From: CALGFI01 sp963786805
Lineage (GTDB): Bacteria; Actinomycetota; UBA4738; HRBIN12
Reading direction: 5' to 3'
Length of the DNA: 64,000 nt
Assembly: GCA_963786805.1 (NCBI GenBank)
Contig: CAWBAK010000001.1
Span: 124,001 to 188,000, forward strand
Positions 60,205-64,000 of the stretch are shown here, in pieces. Numbering within the stretch: position 1 is the first letter of the stretch; each line of letters starts with the position of its first letter. The position numbers were made by a program, and so were the translations under genes. The notes beneath the pieces were generated by a model. That model saw only the letters and a list, made by a program, of their open reading frames with translations, made no database searches and was not told where the DNA came from.

Positions 60205-60900
60205 GTGCGCCGGGAAGAGGTAGTGGCCGCCGTCGTGGGTCTGTTGTTCGTCACGGGTCTCATCGCGGCCCTCTTCCGCGAGGGCGGTCCCGCTGTCGCG
60301 GCCGGCCGGGTGGCCCCGAACGTTGCTCGTGTGAGCTGCGAGCCGGATGGAGCCCTCGTCGACGCCTCGGTGGTGCAGGCGGGCGATGCCGGCGTGCGGT
60401 TCGTGGTGCAGAACACGTCGCAGGCGCAGTTCCTCCGCGTCCGCCCCCTCCGCGAGCTGGGAACTCCGGTGGATGTCCCGATCGCCAACGGTGCTCCGAG
60501 CGATGCGGTCGTCGCGGTCGCGCCGGGGACCGTCCTCGTGTCCTGTCTTCGCGATCGTGCGTCGGGACCGGCGCCCTCGTCGGAGCTCGCGATCGTCGAT
60601 CCGCAGGAGCTGTGGATCTCGCCGGAGCTCGCGTGCTCGAAGATCGTGGAGCGGGAGTTCCAGTCGCGCTTCGCGGGCACCGAAGAGGACGCGGTCGACA
60701 CGGTTCGAAGGACGATCGGGGATCTCGTGAGCGAGGACCGGATCGCGAAACCCGGCTATCCGCAGACGCGATGGCACGGGGATCTCGTCGTCGTGATCCG
60801 AGACGGCCGGACGATCGGACGCGTCACGAGGGCACAGGACCAGGGCATGTGGACGGTCACGCTCTCGATCTGCACCGGCGCGGGGAACGTCGAGCCGTAG
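60205..60900 (+). CDS. Membrane-anchored or secreted protein of unknown function
   Basis: The 231-residue protein has an N-terminal hydrophobic segment (VVAAVVGLLFVTGLIAALF, residues 6-24), which is an anchor or signal. The rest is an external alpha-beta domain with three Cys (VSCEPDGA, VSCLRDRA, LACSKIVE). I do not recognise the family. It stands alone, divergent from the mod genes and convergent with the YchF-like gene. Confidence 0.65.
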   Translation: MRREEVVAAVVGLLFVTGLIAALFREGGPAVAAGRVAPNVARVSCEPDGALVDASVVQAGDAGVRFVVQNTSQAQFLRVRPLRELGTPVDVPIANGAPSDAVVAVAPGTVLVSCLRDRASGPAPSSELAIVDPQELWISPELACSKIVEREFQSRFAGTEEDAVDTVRRTIGDLVSEDRIAKPGYPQTRWHGDLVVVIRDGRTIGRVTRAQDQGMWTVTLSICTGAGNVEP

Positions 60901-60921
60901 TCGTTTCGAGGCGATCTCGGA

Positions 60922-61899
60922 TCAGACCGCGAAACGAACGTGCACGATGTCGCCTTCGCGGACGATGTACTCCTTCCCCTCCACGCGGATCAGTCCCTTG
61001 GCCTTCGCCTGATCCATCGAGCCCACCTCGATGAGGTCGTCGTACGGGATCACCTCGGCGCGGATGAAGCCGCGTTCCAGGTCCGTGTGGATGACGCCGG
61101 CCGCCTCCGGTGCCGTCGCACCACGGCGAACCTCCCAGGCTCGCGTCTCGTCCTCGCCGGTCGTGAGGAACGTGATGAGGTCCAGGGCCCCGTAGGACGC
61201 CCGGATGACGGCCTCGAGCCCGGGTTCGTGCACGCCGAATTCATCGAGCAGGGCTCGAGCCTCGTCGGGGTCCATCTCGGCGGTCTCGGCCTCGATCGAG
61301 GCGTACACGCCGACCGTTCCCTCGGGCAGCTCGGCAGGTGTTCCCGTCCCTTCCTCGAGGTTCGCGACGACGACCTCGGGTTTGAGCGTCAACGGGGCGA
61401 TCGCCTTCAGCTCGCGCCGCTCCTCGACCGACAGGCCGGCATCGCGCAGGGGAGTCTCGCTCGCCAGGGCCGTGTTCGCCCTCGCCAGTGCGTCGATCTC
61501 GGCGGTCGTTCCTCCGCGCGCTCGCTTCGCCGCGCGTTCCAGTGCGGGCTCGATGACCGCCTGGTCGGCGAGGAGGAGATCGGCGCGAACCTCGGCCAGC
61601 TCGGACGCGGGCTTCGCGTCGGGGCCGAAGCAGCGGAGCACGATCGCGAGCGCATCCGTCTCGCGGAGCTTGGCGATCCCTTGAGCGCTCGACGTTCCAC
61701 CGGGCACGTCCACGAAACCGACCTGCGCGTGGACGGTCTTGCGCGAGCGCTCGATCTCGGTGAGCACGGCAAGACGCGGATCGGGAACCGGGACCACGGC
61801 GTGGTTCGCCTGGCCGCCGTGCGAACCGGTTCGCGTGAGCGCGGTGAACAAGGTGGATCGACCGCTGAACGGGACACCGACCAGTCCGATGTCCTTCAT
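60922..61899 (-). CDS. Divergent YchF/OLA1-type P-loop NTPase
   Basis: The 325-residue protein follows the YchF plan: an N-terminal P-loop domain, a helical insertion (about residues 110-180), the base-recognition loop VVANLEE (NxxE, which gives YchF its ATP preference) and a C-terminal TGS domain (GVIHTDLERGFIRAEVIPYD, IVREGDIVHVRF). The P-loop reads GVPFSGRSTLF: the invariant Lys is Arg14. The following switch region also differs (VDVPGGTSSAQGIAKLRETD). Normal YchF is about 360 residues. It is probably a paralogue with weak or no ATPase activity, perhaps still ribosome-related. It follows the Ni-SOD gene on the same strand, separated by a strong hairpin. Confidence 0.78.
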   Translation of the reverse strand: MKDIGLVGVPFSGRSTLFTALTRTGSHGGQANHAVVPVPDPRLAVLTEIERSRKTVHAQVGFVDVPGGTSSAQGIAKLRETDALAIVLRCFGPDAKPASELAEVRADLLLADQAVIEPALERAAKRARGGTTAEIDALARANTALASETPLRDAGLSVEERRELKAIAPLTLKPEVVVANLEEGTGTPAELPEGTVGVYASIEAETAEMDPDEARALLDEFGVHEPGLEAVIRASYGALDLITFLTTGEDETRAWEVRRGATAPEAAGVIHTDLERGFIRAEVIPYDDLIEVGSMDQAKAKGLIRVEGKEYIVREGDIVHVRFAV

Positions 61900-61921
61900 C
61901 GGCCTGGACCTCGAATGGAGA

Positions 61922-61951
61922 GCGGGGCGGGACTCGAGGGTCCCGCCCCGC
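61922..61951 (-). terminator. Strong hairpin after sodN
   Basis: GCGGGGCGGGAC / GTCCCGCCCCGC is a perfect 12-bp stem with a 6-base loop, 40 bases after the sodN stop and 22 bases before the next gene. On the minus strand CTCTCCATTC follows; the T run is weak. Confidence 0.65.
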
Positions 61952-61990
61952 GAACGATCGCGAAGACCTGCAAGGTGGCTGGCCCGCAGG

Positions 61991-62407
61991 CTACGACTTC
62001 GTCTCCTTGAAGATCTTGGCGACCCCGTCGATCGCGTCGAGCAGCTTCTGGCCCTGCGCGGGATCCTGCGCCTTCTTCGCCAGACCGGCTTCCTTCGTGG
62101 CCTTCCAGAACAGATCGTGCAGATCCGGGTGCTTCTCGAGGTGCTCGGGCTTGAAGTAGTCGGTCCACAGCACCCACAGGTGATGCTTGACGAGGTCCGC
62201 GCGCTCCTCCTTGATCACGAGGCAGCGGGCGCGATAGTCCTCGACGGACTCGCCGGCGGTCTTCATCTTCTCGGCGTCCTGGTACCGCTGCTGGATCGCC
62301 TTTACGGACTCGGCCTCGATCCGAGCCTGTGCCGGGTCGTAGACGCCACAGGGGAGGTCGCAGTGTGCATGGACGATGCGCCGCGGCCTGAGCAAAGCTT
62401 CGAGCAT
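61991..62407 (-). CDS. sodN: Nickel superoxide dismutase
   Basis: NiSOD converts superoxide to oxygen and hydrogen peroxide. The 138-residue precursor has a 14-residue leader (MLEALLRPRRIVHA) followed by the nickel hook HCDLPCGVYDPAQARIEAES; after cleavage His15 becomes the new N-terminus and binds Ni together with Cys16 and Cys20. The rest forms the four-helix bundle (KHHLWVLWTDYFKPEHLEK). The divergent neighbour encodes the matching protease SodX. Both start codons share the sequence CATG at 62405-62408. A strong hairpin follows the gene. Confidence 0.97.
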   Translation of the reverse strand: MLEALLRPRRIVHAHCDLPCGVYDPAQARIEAESVKAIQQRYQDAEKMKTAGESVEDYRARCLVIKEERADLVKHHLWVLWTDYFKPEHLEKHPDLHDLFWKATKEAGLAKKAQDPAQGQKLLDAIDGVAKIFKETKS

Positions 62408-62897
62408 GGGCGTTCAGCCTCCTTCGGACGAAGGTCCTCGGAACCGAACCTATCACCGGGGTCGGCGCACGCGGAAGCCGCAACCCGCGGCTGCGTGGAA
62501 GGCGCTATCCGGGGGTGTTGGGTTGGCCCTCGCGGTCGCGTACGCGTTGCTGCGGTGGAAGCCGTCCCGGATCGAGGTGCGCGGTTCGTCGATGCTCCCG
62601 AGCCTGTCGCCGGGGGACTGGGCCATCGCGGTCGCGGCGTCGCGTTATCGGCGCGGCGACGTGGTTGTCGTCGAGCACCCCGCCCGGCCGGGCTTCGAGA
62701 TGGTGAAGCGCGTCGTCGCCGTTCCGGGCGACCTATCCCCCGACGGGCGCGTGCTCGAACGGGATGAGTACTGGATCGAGGGCGACCAGCCGGAGAGCTC
62801 CACCGACAGCCGGAGTTTCGGGCCCGTACGCCGCCACCACCTCAAGGCGCGCGTGCGTCTGGTCTACTGGCCGTTCGAACGGCGCCACCGGCTTTGA
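62406..62897 (+). CDS. sodX: Nickel-type superoxide dismutase maturation protease
   Basis: SodX removes the leader of SodN. The 163-residue protein is an S26 (signal-peptidase-like) enzyme with one membrane helix (GVGLALAVAYALLRW, about 38-51), catalytic Ser62 in EVRGSSMLPSLSPGDW and catalytic Lys101 in EMVKRVVAVPGDL. The ATG at 62406 is used here; an in-frame ATG at 62376 would overlap the sodN coding strand by 32 bases. The gene pair sodN-sodX is conserved in Actinobacteria, usually co-directional, but here divergent. Confidence 0.9.
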   Translation: MGVQPPSDEGPRNRTYHRGRRTRKPQPAAAWKALSGGVGLALAVAYALLRWKPSRIEVRGSSMLPSLSPGDWAIAVAASRYRRGDVVVVEHPARPGFEMVKRVVAVPGDLSPDGRVLERDEYWIEGDQPESSTDSRSFGPVRRHHLKARVRLVYWPFERRHRL

Positions 62898-62940
62898 CGG
62901 GTTCGGTGTGTGAAGGGACGGTCGCTCGCGCTCGGAGGTG

Positions 62941-64000
62941 CTAGACGAGTCGCGGTGGACCAGCTTTGACGGTCTCGCAGAAGACGAAGGAGTCCGGGCC
63001 GGTCCCGCCCCTGCAGACATCTCGGTCCTGACCGCCGTCGAGCTGGTCCTTGGCTGAGTCACCCAGCAGCAGGTCGTTGCCGCTCTGGCCGAACAGCAGG
63101 TCATTGCCGTCTCCGCCTTGGATGATGTCGGCCCCGCCACCGCCGAAGACCTGGTCGGGTCCCCGGCGCCCATCGAGGCGGTTGTTGGCTCCGTCTCCGC
63201 GGATCTCGTCGGCCGCGGGTGTGCCGACGACGTTCTCGAACCCTGCGAGCGTGTCGGCGCCCGCCCCGTTCGCCGTCCCATTCGTGAGAGAGACCGTGAC
63301 ACCCTCGGTCGCCGACTGGAACGAGACCGTGTCGCTCCCGTCGCGACCGATCAGGGTGTCGTCACCGCTCCCTCCGTCGATCTTGTCGTTGCCCTGCCCG
63401 CCGTCCAACAGGTTGGCCCCGCCGTCGCCGACGATGTGGTCCGCAGAGGGTGAGCCGATGACGTTCTCGATCGAGGTAAGCCCGTCGGTTCCGTCACCCA
63501 CGGCTCTTCCGGCACGAAGGTCGACGTTCACGGCGGAGGCTGCGCTGTAGTCGATCGTGTCGATCCCGTCTCCACCATCGATCACGTTGTCGGAACCATC
63601 GCCGATGATCCGGTCGTCGCCCGGCGATCCCGTGAGGTTCTCGATCCCGGCGAGCGTGTCGGTCCCGCCGCCCTGGTGGACGACTTGACCCGTGGCGAGG
63701 TTCGCCGGGTCGAGCCGCGTCGCGCTCGTGTAGTCGACCTCGTCGGTGCCGACCCCCCCGTCGAAGGTGCTGCCCGCCACTCCACCCAGCAGGCGATCGT
63801 TGCCGGCCTGTCCGAACAGGGAACCCTGGCGCCCGGTCGTTCCCGTGCCCGAGCCGCCGGCCAGCGAGAGGACGTCGTCCCCGTCTCCGCCCTCGATGAC
63901 GAGGGCTGGTGCACCGGTGATCGTGACGTCCGCGTCCGCGGTCGTCTCATCCGCGTTGAGGTTGATGCTGTTCGCGCCGGCGACGATGCGGTCGACGTCG
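62941..64000 (-). CDS. RTX-type calcium-binding repeat protein, N-terminal part outside window
   Basis: At least 353 residues are visible and the frame is open to the right edge, so the start is missing. Many nonapeptide repeats GGxGxDxhx are present (DGGDGIDTIDYS, GGSGDDTLIGRDGSDTV, GGGGADIIQGGDGNDLLFG). These fold into a parallel beta-roll that binds calcium outside the cell. Between repeat blocks are conserved spacers with IENVIGSPSADHI. The last 25 residues contain two Cys (RDVCRGGTGPDSFVFCETV). Typical type I secretion substrates end with such repeats; no transporter gene is in the window. The 3' end is convergent with sodX, 43 bases away. Confidence 0.88.
   Translation of the reverse strand, partial: DVDRIVAGANSINLNADETTADADVTITGAPALVIEGGDGDDVLSLAGGSGTGTTGRQGSLFGQAGNDRLLGGVAGSTFDGGVGTDEVDYTSATRLDPANLATGQVVHQGGGTDTLAGIENLTGSPGDDRIIGDGSDNVIDGGDGIDTIDYSAASAVNVDLRAGRAVGDGTDGLTSIENVIGSPSADHIVGDGGANLLDGGQGNDKIDGGSGDDTLIGRDGSDTVSFQSATEGVTVSLTNGTANGAGADTLAGFENVVGTPAADEIRGDGANNRLDGRRGPDQVFGGGGADIIQGGDGNDLLFGQSGNDLLLGDSAKDQLDGGQDRDVCRGGTGPDSFVFCETVKAGPPRLV

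Overview
The window is GC-rich bacterial DNA from the chromosome of an actinobacterium (Actinomycetota), probably a deep-branching, uncultured-type lineage. The evidence is the gene order. Read right to left, it gives pcnA/cca, NUDIX, DUF6049, murJ, pseudokinase, ECF sigma, anti-sigma, (men genes), trxB, trxA, cwlM-like amidase, parB, parA, rsmG, jag, yidC, yidD, rnpA, rpmH, dnaA, dnaN, recF, DUF721/dciA, gyrB, gyrA, DUF3566, tRNA-Ile, tRNA-Ala. This is the conserved actinobacterial origin neighbourhood as known from Mycobacterium. GTG/TTG starts, an F420-type oxidoreductase, a full menaquinone pathway, a nickel superoxide dismutase and an actinobacterial DLW-39-type small protein fit the same assignment.

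Layout. 1-3.7 kb: end of a LuxR-type regulator, a small repeat protein and a nucleoside hydrolase lipoprotein. 3.7-9.4 kb: a decayed island at a tRNA-Ala gene, with two extra copies of the tRNA 3' part, one very large multiply frameshifted receptor-like gene (cyclase, beta-propeller, ABC solute-binding domain), and an IS481-type element bounded by a 15-bp direct repeat. 9.4-13 kb: a five- or six-gene leftward operon encoding MauD-, MauA- and MauE-like proteins plus a 23-residue-repeat protein and a secreted protein, with no heavy-chain gene. 13-15.4 kb: menC and a GNAT protein, the DLW-39-type gene and tRNA-Ile. 15.5-25.1 kb: the leftward replication block gyrA to dnaA. 25.1-31 kb: the rightward block rpmH to parB, with a perfect parS. 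31-36.9 kb: D-Ala-D-Ala ligase, an aminotransferase, an F420-type oxidoreductase, a CwlM-like amidase and thioredoxin/thioredoxin reductase. 37-44.8 kb: menE, menB, menA, menD, menF, menG and regulators. 44.9-57 kb: ECF sigma/anti-sigma, pseudokinase, MurJ, DUF6049, TauE, NUDIX, DedA, PilT, CCA enzyme and signal peptidase. 57-64 kb: a molybdate ABC transporter with its regulator, a divergent YchF-type GTPase, Ni-SOD with its maturation protease, and the end of an RTX-repeat protein.

How the genes work together. The centre runs chromosome replication, supercoiling and segregation, and is transcribed away from the dnaA-rpmH gap on both sides. Flanking clusters supply lipid-II flipping and cell-wall control (MurJ, pseudokinase, CwlM, Ddl), thiol redox (TrxA/TrxB, MauD/MauE) and menaquinone (seven men genes in three places).

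Quality caution. Several essential or pathway genes (menC, yidC, trxB, menF, murJ) are each broken by what looks like one single-base indel without any nonsense codon. I read these as probable consensus errors. The island has many more indels per kilobase, so true decay there is possible but not proven.
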